The notes under the pieces were generated by a model. The model searched no databases. It saw only the letters and a program-made list of their open reading frames with translations, and was not told the origin of the DNA. The position numbers and the translations under genes were made by a program. Below are positions 35,759 through 45,794 of a stretch of DNA of 52,132 nt, one piece after another. Origin of the DNA: an uncultured archaeon. GTDB taxonomy: Archaea > Nanobdellota > Nanobdellia > Pacearchaeales > GW2011-AR1. Every line of letters starts with the position of its first letter. The stretch's first letter is position 1. Where the stretch lies: positions 1-52,132 of the forward strand of contig CAKZRD010000004.1 of assembly GCA_937143345.1 (NCBI GenBank), written 5' to 3'.

Positions 35759-36010
35759 ATGATAGATATCTCTTCTATAAGAGAGAACCCGGTAAGATTA
35801 ACTTTTTATAATGTTACAATACCAAAATCCAAGATTGCTATGAATGGAAGAAAATGCGAGATTTGTACTATCGTTAGTTTTCAGAACGAAATTCTATTAG
35901 TAGATGTTCCAAACTCCAACTCTTCATACTCTATCGTAATATTAGAAGAATATGAGAAATTTCCAGTTTATAAAACAAACATAGAAAATTCTTCCTGTAT
36001 ACCTAATTGA
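35759..36010 (+). pseudogene. Out-of-frame C-terminal continuation of the preceding surface protein
   Basis: Frame open upstream of ATG (..SLVDFDSSKTIRATSKMIDISSIRENPVRLTFYNVTIP) overlapping the end of the 809-aa ORF in another frame. Confidence 0.55.
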
Positions 36011-36109
36011 ACTATTTTTATTTTTGAGCTTTGAACAAAACATAAAAACCAAAAGATTTTTAAATGAATTTTTTTTCTCTTTTTTATAAAAAGTTTATTA
36101 TTCTTGATT

Positions 36110-36316
36110 ATGCATGTCCTTCAACCAAAACACACAAAATTAAAGAAAGAAGAAGCAGAGGAATTATTAAAGAAATATAATATCTCTAAAATTCAACTTC
36201 CTAAAATTTTAGAAGACGATCCAGCATTACCTGAGGGAGTTTCTAGAGGAGATATAATCAAAATAGAAAGAAAAATTGAAGATAAAATTGAAGTTTACTA
36301 CAGGGTTGTTGTTTAA
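36110..36316 (+). CDS. rpoH: DNA-directed RNA polymerase subunit Rpo5 (RpoH)
   Basis: LKKYNISKIQLPKILEDDPALPEGVSRGDIIKIERK...YYRVVV. Confidence 0.95.
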   Translation: MHVLQPKHTKLKKEEAEELLKKYNISKIQLPKILEDDPALPEGVSRGDIIKIERKIEDKIEVYYRVVV

Positions 36317-39300
36317 ATGGTGAATAAAAATAAAAAAAATTTTTTTGATAAGGAGCATGTTTTAGTTAAAACCTTTTTTAGAGATTATTCTGTTGCAGAA
36401 TCTAATTTAGCTTCTTTTAATGATTTTATAGAAAACAAAATACAAAAAATTGCAACAGAGATTAATGAAATGAATGAAGATGGAGAAGTAGAAATAAAAA
36501 TAAATAAAATAAAAATAGGAAAACCTTGCATAACTGAAGCAGACGGTTCTTTAAAATATATTACTCCGGCAGAAGCAAGATTAAGAGAGCTTACTTATTC
36601 TGCTCCGATTGATGCAGAGATAACAGTTAAATTTTCCGGGCATGTCGAAAATAGTAAAGTCGAAATAGGAAAAATACCTATATTAGTTAAGAGTAAAGCT
36701 TGCAATCTTTATGGGCTATCAAAAGAAGAATTAATTTTAAAATACGAAGATCCAAATGATAAAGGAGGTTATTTTATAATAAACGGCCATGAAAGGATAA
36801 TCAGAATGGGAGAGGATCTCGCTTCTAATCTTCCATTTATCGAAGAAATTTCAAATAAAAATTTAATATTAAGGTTATTCTCTCAAAGAGGTTCTTATAA
36901 GATACCTATATCAATAACAGAAAATAAAGAAGGGATTTTAGAGATATCTTTTTCAAGATTTAAAAAGATACCATTAATTGTTCTAATCAAAGCTTTAGGA
37001 ATTATATCTGAAAAAGAAATAACTGAATTGATTGGAAAAGAAAATGATAGTTTAATAGTTAATTTAAATGAATTTGTTACAATATCAAACCAAAAAAGTG
37101 CAATGTTAAAGCTTGCCGAAATAACTTCTTTAATTGGTACTGAAAAAGAAGTTTTAGAAAGAATAAAACAAAGAATTGATTCCTATCTTCTTCCCCATAT
37201 CGGAATAAACGAGAATTCAAGGATAGAAAAAGTTAAAACTCTTTGTAAATTAGTTAAAATTTTTTATTCAGCTAAAGAAAACCCTAAAGACAGTATAACA
37301 GATAAAGACAATTATTACAATAAAAGAGTAAGGCTTGCTGGAGATTTGATCGCAGATCTTTTTAGAGTGAACTTGAATATATTTTTAAAAGAAATAAAAA
37401 GCGCTTTACAAAAATCAGTTAAAAGAAGAAGTTTTTATTCTATAAAAACAATTGCGAAGTCAACTTTATTTTCTAACAGAGTAGAGTCTGCTATTGCTAC
37501 CGGTTCTTGGGTAGGTGAAAAAACAGGCGTAACTCATAATATGAAAAAAGATAATGGTTTTGCAATACTTTCTCAATTGCAGAAAGTTGTTTCTTCTTTG
37601 GCAGGAGAACAAGAGAATTTTGACGCAAGAACAGTTCACCCGACGCATTATGGTAGATTTTGCCCTATAGAAACACCCGAAGGAACAGAAATTGGTTTAA
37701 GAAAAAATTTAGCTATGCTCGCAAGAGTGTCAACAAAAACAGATTTTTCAGAAGAAAAATTGATTAAAATTATGAAAGAAAACGGATTAACAGAAGAAAA
37801 TAAAAAAGGAGATGTTTTTTTAAATGGAAAATTTGTTGGTTGTTGTGATTCTGTTAAAGAATTATTCTTTAATTTAAGAGATAAAAGAAGAAGAAATGTT
37901 ATTCCTTACGAGGTTGGGTTTAAGTTAGATGAAAAAATGAATACTCTTTTTATTTCAAGCGAGAGTGGTAGAGTTTTAAGACCTTTGATTGTTGTAGAAA
38001 AAGGAAAACCTAAATTGACTGAAAATCACTTAAACCTTCTTAAAGAAAATATTATCAAATGGGATGATTTAATAAGAGAAGGAGTTATTGATTATATAGA
38101 CGCAGGAGAAGAAGAAAACTCTTTATCAGCTCTTTATATAGAAGACTTAACAGAAAAACATGATTATCTTGAGATTGATGCCGTTGCTCAATTGGGAATT
38201 ATAACTTCTTTAGTTCCTTACGCAAATCACGACCAGTCAGCTCGTCTATTAAGAGGTAGTAAAACACAAACACAATCTGTAGGAATTTATAGTGCAAATT
38301 ATCCTTTAAGACTTGATACAACTGTTTCTATTTTAACTTACCCTCAGAAACCACTAGCAAGAAGCTTTATTTATGACAATATAAATGTTTATCCTGCCGG
38401 TCAAAATGTTGTTGTTGCAGTTCTTCCTTATGAAGGATATAACGTCGATGACGCAATAGTGATGAATAAAGGATCTATAGACAGGGGTCTTGCTAGAAGC
38501 ACATATTTCAAACCATACTTTTCAGCAGAATTGAATTATGCAGGAAGATTGAAAGATGAATTTTGTATTCCTGATAAAGATGTTTCTGGTTATAGAACAG
38601 AAGAGGATTACCGTTATTTAGAAGAAGACGGTTTAATTTATCCTGAAGCTAATGTTAAGGAGGGAGATGTTTTGATTGGAAAATTAAGTCCTCCAAAATT
38701 TTTATCTGATATGAAGGATTTGTCTATAAGAACAAAAAAAGAAAATAGCACGGTAGTGAAGCAAGAAGAAGAAGGAATAGTTGATGCTGTTTTTTTTACT
38801 CAGGACGAAGAAGGAAACAGAATTGCTGCTGTAAGATTAAGAGATTTAAGAATTCCTGAGTTAGGAGATAAATTTGCAACACCACATGGACAGAAAGGAG
38901 TTATAGGTTTGATCGCAGAAGAGGAAAATGTCCCTTTTTCTGTTAATGGAATAAAACCAGACATTATTTTTAATCCGCATGGTATTCCTTCTCGTATGAC
39001 CGCAGGTTATCTTTTAGAAGTTTTAGCTAGCAAAGTTGCTTCTTTAAGTGGTAAAATAGTAGATACAACACCTTTTTATGGGACAGAATTAGGAACATTA
39101 GAAGAGAGTCTTAAAAAATTAGGATTTAGATATGACGGAAAAGAAATAATGTACAATGCAATTAGTGGGGAAAGAATGGAAGTAAAAATTTTTATTGGAA
39201 CAGTGTATTATCTTAAACTTGGAAGAATGGTAAAAAATTTATTGCATGCCAGATCAACAGGAAAGATTGCTCTTTTAACAAGACAGCCGATAGAAGGAAG

Positions 39301-39598
39301 AGCAAAAGGTGGAGGATTGAGATTAGGAGAAATGGAACAGCAAGCACTAATCGGCCATGGTGCTTCTTTATTATTAAAAGAAAGATATAGCTCCGATAGG
39401 ACAATAATTTATGTTTGCACTAAATGTGGAAGTTTAGCTGTTAAAGACGAAATAAGAAAAAAGGATTATTGTCCTTCATGTGGATCTACACAGATTGAAC
39501 CAGTTGATGTATCTTATGCATTTAAACTTTTAGTAGAAGAATTACAAGCGATGCTTATACAAACTAAATTTGAATTAAAAAATAAATACGAAAGATAA
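36317..39598 (+). CDS. rpoB: DNA-directed RNA polymerase subunit Rpo2 (fused B''+B')
   Basis: GGYFIINGHERII, YGRFCPIETPEGTEIGLRKNLA, GDKFATPHGQKGVIG, RLGEMEQQALIGHGAS. Confidence 0.98.
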   Translation: MVNKNKKNFFDKEHVLVKTFFRDYSVAESNLASFNDFIENKIQKIATEINEMNEDGEVEIKINKIKIGKPCITEADGSLKYITPAEARLRELTYSAPIDAEITVKFSGHVENSKVEIGKIPILVKSKACNLYGLSKEELILKYEDPNDKGGYFIINGHERIIRMGEDLASNLPFIEEISNKNLILRLFSQRGSYKIPISITENKEGILEISFSRFKKIPLIVLIKALGIISEKEITELIGKENDSLIVNLNEFVTISNQKSAMLKLAEITSLIGTEKEVLERIKQRIDSYLLPHIGINENSRIEKVKTLCKLVKIFYSAKENPKDSITDKDNYYNKRVRLAGDLIADLFRVNLNIFLKEIKSALQKSVKRRSFYSIKTIAKSTLFSNRVESAIATGSWVGEKTGVTHNMKKDNGFAILSQLQKVVSSLAGEQENFDARTVHPTHYGRFCPIETPEGTEIGLRKNLAMLARVSTKTDFSEEKLIKIMKENGLTEENKKGDVFLNGKFVGCCDSVKELFFNLRDKRRRNVIPYEVGFKLDEKMNTLFISSESGRVLRPLIVVEKGKPKLTENHLNLLKENIIKWDDLIREGVIDYIDAGEEENSLSALYIEDLTEKHDYLEIDAVAQLGIITSLVPYANHDQSARLLRGSKTQTQSVGIYSANYPLRLDTTVSILTYPQKPLARSFIYDNINVYPAGQNVVVAVLPYEGYNVDDAIVMNKGSIDRGLARSTYFKPYFSAELNYAGRLKDEFCIPDKDVSGYRTEEDYRYLEEDGLIYPEANVKEGDVLIGKLSPPKFLSDMKDLSIRTKKENSTVVKQEEEGIVDAVFFTQDEEGNRIAAVRLRDLRIPELGDKFATPHGQKGVIGLIAEEENVPFSVNGIKPDIIFNPHGIPSRMTAGYLLEVLASKVASLSGKIVDTTPFYGTELGTLEESLKKLGFRYDGKEIMYNAISGERMEVKIFIGTVYYLKLGRMVKNLLHARSTGKIALLTRQPIEGRAKGGGLRLGEMEQQALIGHGASLLLKERYSSDRTIIYVCTKCGSLAVKDEIRKKDYCPSCGSTQIEPVDVSYAFKLLVEELQAMLIQTKFELKNKYER

Positions 39599-39599
39599 A

Positions 39600-39767
39600 A
39601 TGGATGTATTTGAATTTTACAATAATAAAATAGGAGAGTATAGAATAGTTTATCTGGATTTAAAAAGAAGAATACCTATCTTTTTTGAAGAAGGTTGTGA
39701 AGGACTAGAAGGAAGAATTGATGAAAATCATTTTAGAGGTAATCAGAGGGAACATGGAGATAATTAA
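39600..39767 (+). CDS. Small ORF (55 aa) bridging rpoB and rpoA, unknown
   Basis: MDVFEFYNNKIGEYRIVYLDLKRRIPIFFEEGCEGLEGRIDENHFRGNQREHGDN; starts 1 nt after rpoB stop and overlaps rpoA start. Confidence 0.35.
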   Translation: MDVFEFYNNKIGEYRIVYLDLKRRIPIFFEEGCEGLEGRIDENHFRGNQREHGDN

Positions 39768-42700
39768 AAAACAAATAAGAAGTTTGGGATTCAAATTAAT
39801 GAGTCCAGAAGAAATAAAGAAAATAGCAGTTGTTAAAGTTGTTACACCAGAACTTTATGATGTAGATGGTTATCCTGTAGACGGTGGTTTGATGGATTTA
39901 AAGATGGGTGCAATTGATCCAGGAGTTAGGTGTAGAACTTGTGGAGGAAAATTAAAAGAGTGTTTAGGGCATCCTGGAATGATAGAGTTGGCTAGACCAG
40001 TATTACACATAAAATACATTAATGTTATTGAAAGTTTGTTAAAAAGTTGTTGTGCTTCTTGTGGGAAAGTTCTTTTGACAGAAGAAGAAAGAAATAAAAT
40101 TAAAATTTTAAAAGATAGAATAAAAAAAGCAAAAAATGCAAAAAAATGTCCTTTTTGCGAGTTTATTAAAGAGGAAATAAAATTCGAAAAACCTTCTTTT
40201 TTCTTTTTGAATAAAAAAAGATTAAATCCTGAAGAAATAAGAGAAAGACTTCAAAAAATTGATGCAGAATCATTAAATATTTTAGGAATTAATCCAGAAA
40301 TTTTCAGGCCAGAGTGGGCTGTTTTAACATATCTTTTAGTCCCACCTGTTACAGTTAGACCATCCATTACTCTCGAAAGTGGCGAGAGAAGTGAAGACGA
40401 TATAACTCATAAATTATCTGATATAATAAGGGCAAATCAAAGATTATGGGAAAATTTAAATGCCGGAGCTCCAGAAGTTATCATTGAGGATTTATGGGAT
40501 TTGCTACAATATCATGTTACAACTTTTTTTGATAACTCAATTGCAAAAATACCTCCAGCAAGACATAGAAGTGGTCAGCCATTAAAAACAATAACTGAAA
40601 GAATTAAAGGAAAAGAAGGCAGAATAAGAAAAAATCTTGCTGGAAAAAGAGTTAATTTTTCTGCTAGAACAGCAATTTCTCCAGATCCAAAAATAAATAT
40701 AGACGAATTGGGTGTTCCTTTCGATGTAGCTAAAATTATTACTGTCAATGAAAAAGTAACAAAATACAATATAGATTTTATTAAAGAGATGATACTTAGT
40801 GATGGATATCCAAAAGTTTTAAACATTGTTAGGCCGGATGGAAAGAAAAAGAAAGTTATTGAAGAATTAAAAGAAGAATTGTCTAAAGAAATTGAAATCG
40901 GTTATTCTGTAGACAGGACTTTAATGGATGGAGATATTGTTTTATTTAATAGACATCCTTCCTTACATAGAGCTTCAATAATGGCTCATTATGTGAGGAT
41001 TTTATTTGGAAGAACTTTTAGATTACATCCTGCTGTTTGTCCTCCATACAATGCAGACTTCGATGGTGATGAGATGAATATTCACGGACCTCAAACAGAA
41101 GAAGCAAGATCAGAAGCAAAATATCTTTTGTCTGTTGAAAATTCTTTAATTTCTCCAAAGAACAATATGAATCTTTTAGGATGTAATGACGATGCAATAT
41201 TAGGAAATTATATTCTAACAAGAAAAAAATTTTCTCCAGAGGAAGCAAAACAACTTTATTATTCTTCTGTTAAATGTCCAGTAAAAATAAAAAAAGAAAT
41301 AGATGGAGAAAGTTTGTTTATGAAAGTCGTAGGTGATAATATAAAAATAAAAAGCGATATAAAAAATACAAAAAATATTACTTCTGAAGAGGGTGAAATA
41401 ATAAAAGAGATTGACAAATTTTTAGATGATAGAAAAGAAGTTTTAAGAATTATTGAAAGAATATATGATCTTGGAGCAACATTTTTGTCTAGGAATGGTT
41501 TTACTATTTCTCTTCATGATTTGTCCGTAGATGAAAAAATAAAAAAAGAGACGAAAGAAATTCTTGAGAAAGCTAATAAAAAAGTTTTAGAAATTATAGA
41601 ACAATACAATAATAAGACATTAGAAAGATTACCAAGTAAAACTCTTGAAGAAACAAGAGAAATAAAAATTTTGCAGGTTTTAAATTCTGTTAGAAGCGAT
41701 ATTGGTAAAATTGTTAAAGAAAAGTTTCCTAAGGAAAATCTTGCGAATCAAATGATAACATCTAAGGCTAGAGGGAATATTTTAAACATTACACAACTTT
41801 CTTGTTTAGTTGGGCAACAAGTTCTAAATGGAAGAAGAATAAACTTTGGTTATAAGGATAGATCATTAAGCTTCTTTGAAAAAGGAGATTTAAGTCCGAG
41901 GGCCAATGGATTTATAGAAAGTTCTTTTATCGAAGGTCTTGAGCCAGACGAGTTTTTTTTCGGAGCGATAACTGGAAGAGACGCTATGATGGATACAGCT
42001 TTAAGAACACCTAAATCAGGTTATCTTTACAGAAGATTAGTTTCAGCTTTGCAGGATTTAATTGTTGAATACGATGGAACAATAAGAGATGCTTCTGACA
42101 ACATAATTCAGTTTTCTTTCGGTGGAGACGGTTTAGATGTCCAGGGCTTACATAAAAAACAAAAGCTAATTCCAGGAGAGGCTATCGGTGTTGTCACTGC
42201 CCAATCATTCGGTGAAAGCTCCACACAAATGGTTTTAAATGTTTTTCACTCTGCCGGAGTTGCTGAAATGCAGGTTACACAAGGTTTGCCTCGTCTAATT
42301 GAAATTTTAGATGCAAGAAAAGAACCATCTACTCCTGTAATGGAAATTTATCTTGATTCAGAAAATAATAATGAAAAAGATGCTAAGAAAATTGCTGAAA
42401 GAATAAAAGAATTAAAAATTGAAGAGATAATTTCTGAGATAATTATTGATTTTTCTTCAAATAGTTTAGAAATATTTTTAGACAAGGACGCTATGAGAAG
42501 AGCAAATGTCTCAACAGAAAAAATTAAGGAAGCAATAAAGGAAAAATCAATTTCTTTAAAAGAAAAGGATAATTCAATTTTAGTAACTCTTAAAGAAAAT
42601 TTAGATTTTAAGAAGTTATACAAAATGAAAGAAAAAATAAAAAAGCTTCAAATTTCCGGAATAAAAGGAATAGATCAGGTTTTGTTAGTAAAAAAAGAAA

Positions 42701-43170
42701 AAGATTATGTTATTTTAACTTCCGGTTCTAATTTAAAAGAAGTTATTAAAGTTAAAGGCATAGATAAAAATAAAGTTTTCACAAATAATATACATGAAAT
42801 AAGAGAAGTTTTTGGGATAGAGGTAGCAAGACAAGTAATAATCAACGAAATACAAAAAGTTTTAATCTCACAAGGTCTCGACATCGATTATAGACATATT
42901 TCTCTTGTTGCTGATTCTATGACTTCTTTCGGAGTTGTAAAAGGTGTTACAAGAGTAGGAATTATTTCTAATAAAAGTTCTATTCTTGCTAGAGCTTGTT
43001 TTGAAACTCCAGACAAGCATTTTATTAATACTACTAAGACAGGGAAGAAAGACGATTTAACTTCTGTAGTAGAAAATGTTATGTTAAATCAAACAGTTCC
43101 TGTAGGAACTTGTCTCCCAGGTCTTTTAGTAAAAGTTAAAGGTAAATTATCAGTGAAGAGTGAAAAATGA
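39754..43170 (+). CDS. rpoA: DNA-directed RNA polymerase subunit Rpo1, A' and A'' in one polypeptide
   Basis: NADFDGDEMNIHGPQ catalytic loop through GEAIGVVTAQSFGESSTQMVLNVFHSAGV in one ORF; start at MEIIKKQIRSLGF. Confidence 0.97.
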   Translation: MEIIKKQIRSLGFKLMSPEEIKKIAVVKVVTPELYDVDGYPVDGGLMDLKMGAIDPGVRCRTCGGKLKECLGHPGMIELARPVLHIKYINVIESLLKSCCASCGKVLLTEEERNKIKILKDRIKKAKNAKKCPFCEFIKEEIKFEKPSFFFLNKKRLNPEEIRERLQKIDAESLNILGINPEIFRPEWAVLTYLLVPPVTVRPSITLESGERSEDDITHKLSDIIRANQRLWENLNAGAPEVIIEDLWDLLQYHVTTFFDNSIAKIPPARHRSGQPLKTITERIKGKEGRIRKNLAGKRVNFSARTAISPDPKINIDELGVPFDVAKIITVNEKVTKYNIDFIKEMILSDGYPKVLNIVRPDGKKKKVIEELKEELSKEIEIGYSVDRTLMDGDIVLFNRHPSLHRASIMAHYVRILFGRTFRLHPAVCPPYNADFDGDEMNIHGPQTEEARSEAKYLLSVENSLISPKNNMNLLGCNDDAILGNYILTRKKFSPEEAKQLYYSSVKCPVKIKKEIDGESLFMKVVGDNIKIKSDIKNTKNITSEEGEIIKEIDKFLDDRKEVLRIIERIYDLGATFLSRNGFTISLHDLSVDEKIKKETKEILEKANKKVLEIIEQYNNKTLERLPSKTLEETREIKILQVLNSVRSDIGKIVKEKFPKENLANQMITSKARGNILNITQLSCLVGQQVLNGRRINFGYKDRSLSFFEKGDLSPRANGFIESSFIEGLEPDEFFFGAITGRDAMMDTALRTPKSGYLYRRLVSALQDLIVEYDGTIRDASDNIIQFSFGGDGLDVQGLHKKQKLIPGEAIGVVTAQSFGESSTQMVLNVFHSAGVAEMQVTQGLPRLIEILDARKEPSTPVMEIYLDSENNNEKDAKKIAERIKELKIEEIISEIIIDFSSNSLEIFLDKDAMRRANVSTEKIKEAIKEKSISLKEKDNSILVTLKENLDFKKLYKMKEKIKKLQISGIKGIDQVLLVKKEKDYVILTSGSNLKEVIKVKGIDKNKVFTNNIHEIREVFGIEVARQVIINEIQKVLISQGLDIDYRHISLVADSMTSFGVVKGVTRVGIISNKSSILARACFETPDKHFINTTKTGKKDDLTSVVENVMLNQTVPVGTCLPGLLVKVKGKLSVKSEK

Positions 43171-43409
43171 GTTTTAAAGAATTAAAAGAAAATTATCTCA
43201 ACAAAAGATTAATCTTTGGTATTCGTGAAACTATAAAAAATGCGAAAAAAACAAAAAAATATAAAGTTTTTGTTTCTAAAGATGCAAGAGAGGAAACAAT
43301 AAAAAAATTAGAAGAAAATAAAATAAATTTTGAGTTTACAAAACCAAAAGAAGAAGTTGCCAAAGAGTTAAATCTAAAATTTTTATCAGAGGTTTATTTT
43401 ATAAAATAA
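43167..43409 (+). CDS. rpl30e: Ribosomal protein eL30
   Basis: L7Ae/L30e-like fold sequence; rpoA-L30e-nusA-S12-S7 context. Confidence 0.85.
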   Translation: MSFKELKENYLNKRLIFGIRETIKNAKKTKKYKVFVSKDAREETIKKLEENKINFEFTKPKEEVAKELNLKFLSEVYFIK

Positions 43410-43410
43410 T

Positions 43411-43833
43411 ATGAAGATAAATTTAAGTCTAAATTCTATCAGATATTTAAATCTTTTAGAAAAAATTTCTAGAGTTAAAGCCAAAAATTGCTTTTTTTAT
43501 AATAATTCTCTTATTTTTATAATTGAAAAAAAAGATTTTTCGAAAGCAATCGGAAAAAACGGAAAAAATATGAAAATATTAAGTTCAATATTAAAAAAAA
43601 GAGTTCGTCTGATATTTTTTCCAAAGAATAAAAAAGAAATAGAAAATTTTTTTGTGGAGCTTGTAAAACCAATAAAATTAGAAGAAATTAAATTAAAAAA
43701 TAATGAACTTTTTGTTAAAGGAGGATTAGAAGAGAGATCAATTATTATCGGAAGAAATAGAAAGGGAGAAAAAGAGATTTTAAGTATATTAAATGATTTT
43801 TTTGGTATAAAAAAAATAAATTTTATCAAATAG
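43411..43833 (+). CDS. nusA: NusA-like KH-domain transcription factor
   Basis: IIEKKDFSKAIGKNGKNMKILS; conserved context. Confidence 0.88.
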   Translation: MKINLSLNSIRYLNLLEKISRVKAKNCFFYNNSLIFIIEKKDFSKAIGKNGKNMKILSSILKKRVRLIFFPKNKKEIENFFVELVKPIKLEEIKLKNNELFVKGGLEERSIIIGRNRKGEKEILSILNDFFGIKKINFIK

Positions 43834-43867
43834 GAAAATTTTTAAATAAACAAAAAAACAAATTGTT

Positions 43868-44284
43868 ATGGGATTAGTAAACGCAAGAAAATTAACTAAC
43901 ATAAGAAAAAAGAATCTAAAAAACCAGAAAGCATTTAGGAGAAAGAAATTAAAAATTAAATCAGATCCATTAAAAGGAAGTTCACAAGCAAAAGGAATAG
44001 TTGTTTCTAAATTTCAGATTGAAGCTAAACAGCCGAATTCTGCTTTAAGAAAATGTTGTAGGGTTCAATTAAAAAAAACAGGTCAAATTGTCGGAGCTTT
44101 TATTCCTGGAAATCTTGCCCAAAAATTTATTGATGAACACGATGAAGTTATAATAGAAAAAATTGGTGGAAAACAAGGAAAAACGAAAGGCGATCTTTCT
44201 GGAATAAGATATCAAGTTATTAAAGTAAACGACCAACCATTAAGACTGCTATGGAAGGGTAGAATAGAAAAAGGTAGAAGATGA
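43868..44284 (+). CDS. rps12: 30S ribosomal protein uS12
   Basis: AKQPNSALRKCCRVQLKKTGQIVGAFIPGN...KGDLSGIRYQVIKVN. Confidence 0.97.
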   Translation: MGLVNARKLTNIRKKNLKNQKAFRRKKLKIKSDPLKGSSQAKGIVVSKFQIEAKQPNSALRKCCRVQLKKTGQIVGAFIPGNLAQKFIDEHDEVIIEKIGGKQGKTKGDLSGIRYQVIKVNDQPLRLLWKGRIEKGRR

Positions 44285-44874
44285 AATTTAAAATTTTCGG
44301 AAAATACGAAACAGAAAACATCCAAGTTAATGATTTTGGATTAAAAAAAGTTATTAATTTAAAACCGAAATTAGTTTTAAAATCACATGGAAGAATAAAG
44401 TTTGATCCATCAAAATCAAAAGTAAACGTTGTTGAAAGATTAATAAATCTTCTTCAGGTTCCAGGTTCTAGAAGTAAAAAACATAGAATAATAACAAGTT
44501 GGCAAACAGGTAAGTTTTCAAAAAGCACTAAAATAGTTCTTGATGCGTTTAAATTAATCGAAGAAAAAACAAAAAAAAACCCTATCGAAGTTTTTGTTAA
44601 AGCAATAGAAAATACTTCTCCAAGAGACGAAGTTACTTCTATAGAATACGGTGGAGCAAGATATCCTAAAGCAGTCGATATTTCTCCAAGGAGAAGAGTT
44701 AATCTTGCTTTAAGGTTTATTGTTAATGGAGCATATGATAAAGCATTTGGAAAAAAAGTGACTATTGCAGAAGCATTAGCAAAAGAAATAATGGATTCCG
44801 CCGAAAATTCCGGTGAAAGTTATGCTGTTCAAAAAAAGAACGATTTAGAAAAACAGGCAGATTCTGCTAGATAA
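44281..44874 (+). CDS. rps7: 30S ribosomal protein uS7
   Basis: NPIEVFVKAIENTSPRDEVTSIEYGGARYPKAVDISPRRRVNLALRFI. Confidence 0.97.
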   Translation: MKFKIFGKYETENIQVNDFGLKKVINLKPKLVLKSHGRIKFDPSKSKVNVVERLINLLQVPGSRSKKHRIITSWQTGKFSKSTKIVLDAFKLIEEKTKKNPIEVFVKAIENTSPRDEVTSIEYGGARYPKAVDISPRRRVNLALRFIVNGAYDKAFGKKVTIAEALAKEIMDSAENSGESYAVQKKNDLEKQADSAR

Positions 44875-44927
44875 AGTATATTTTTTTTAATAATCTTATT
44901 TAAAAACTGAAAAAGAGATTTTGTTTT

Positions 44928-45794
44928 ATGAAGGAATATTTAAGAATTTTAAGAAAAGTTGTTGAAGAAGGAAAAAGAAAAAAAACACGAACCGGTATTG
45001 ATAGTTTTTCTTTAGAAGGTTGTATTTTTGAACACGATATGTCAAGAGGTTTTCCTTTATTGACTACAAAAAAAATGTCTGCAAAATCAATCATGGTTGA
45101 ATTAGAAGGATTTATCAAAGGGATTACAGACAAAAGATGGTATCAGGAAAGAGGTTGTACAATTTGGGATGAATGGTGTAACCCTTTAATAGTCCCATAT
45201 GGTCAAGACGAAGAAACAAAAAGAAAAATGAAGGAAGAAAGAGATTTAGGTCCTATTTATGGTTTCCAATGGAGACATTTTGGAGCAAAATACGAAGGTT
45301 ATGACAAAGATTATACCCGACAAGGATTCGATCAATTAAAAAATCTTTTGGATATTTTAGAAAAAGAACCACATAGCAGAAGGATGATTGTGAGTAGTTG
45401 GAATCCATTAGATTTGGACAAAATGGCTTTACCGCCTTGTCATTATTGTTTTCAAGTTATTGTAGAAGGAAAAAAATTAAATCTTTTATGGAACCAGAGA
45501 TCAATAGATGTTCCGTTAGGTTTACCTTTCAATATAGCAAGTTATGGATTGCTTCTGCATTTATTAGCAAGACAGTTTTCTTTTGAAGAAGGAAAATTAA
45601 TTGGTTTTTTAGGAGATATTCATATTTATGAAAATCAATTAGAGATAGCAAAAGAACAATTAAAAAGAGAACCACTTGAATTACCAAGAGTTCAAACAGA
45701 AGGACCTCTTTCTGTTTTGGAATGGGAGCATAAAAATACAACTTTTTTAGATTACAAATCACACAATAAATTAAGTTATCCCATCGCGATATGA
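44928..45794 (+). CDS. thyA: Thymidylate synthase ThyA
   Basis: RGFPLLTTKK, LGPIYGFQWRHFGA, MALPPCHYCFQ, QRSIDVPLGLPFNIASY. Confidence 0.97.
   Translation: MKEYLRILRKVVEEGKRKKTRTGIDSFSLEGCIFEHDMSRGFPLLTTKKMSAKSIMVELEGFIKGITDKRWYQERGCTIWDEWCNPLIVPYGQDEETKRKMKEERDLGPIYGFQWRHFGAKYEGYDKDYTRQGFDQLKNLLDILEKEPHSRRMIVSSWNPLDLDKMALPPCHYCFQVIVEGKKLNLLWNQRSIDVPLGLPFNIASYGLLLHLLARQFSFEEGKLIGFLGDIHIYENQLEIAKEQLKREPLELPRVQTEGPLSVLEWEHKNTTFLDYKSHNKLSYPIAI

Noticed and set aside
41018-41248. Minus-strand ORFs inside rpoA/rpoB (for example 37466-37648, 40575-40826, 41018-41248, 42348-42623)
   Set aside because: Antisense frames over highly conserved polymerase genes.
36317-43170. Inteins in rpoB or rpoA
   Set aside because: Catalytic and switch motifs are continuous and both proteins have normal lengths.
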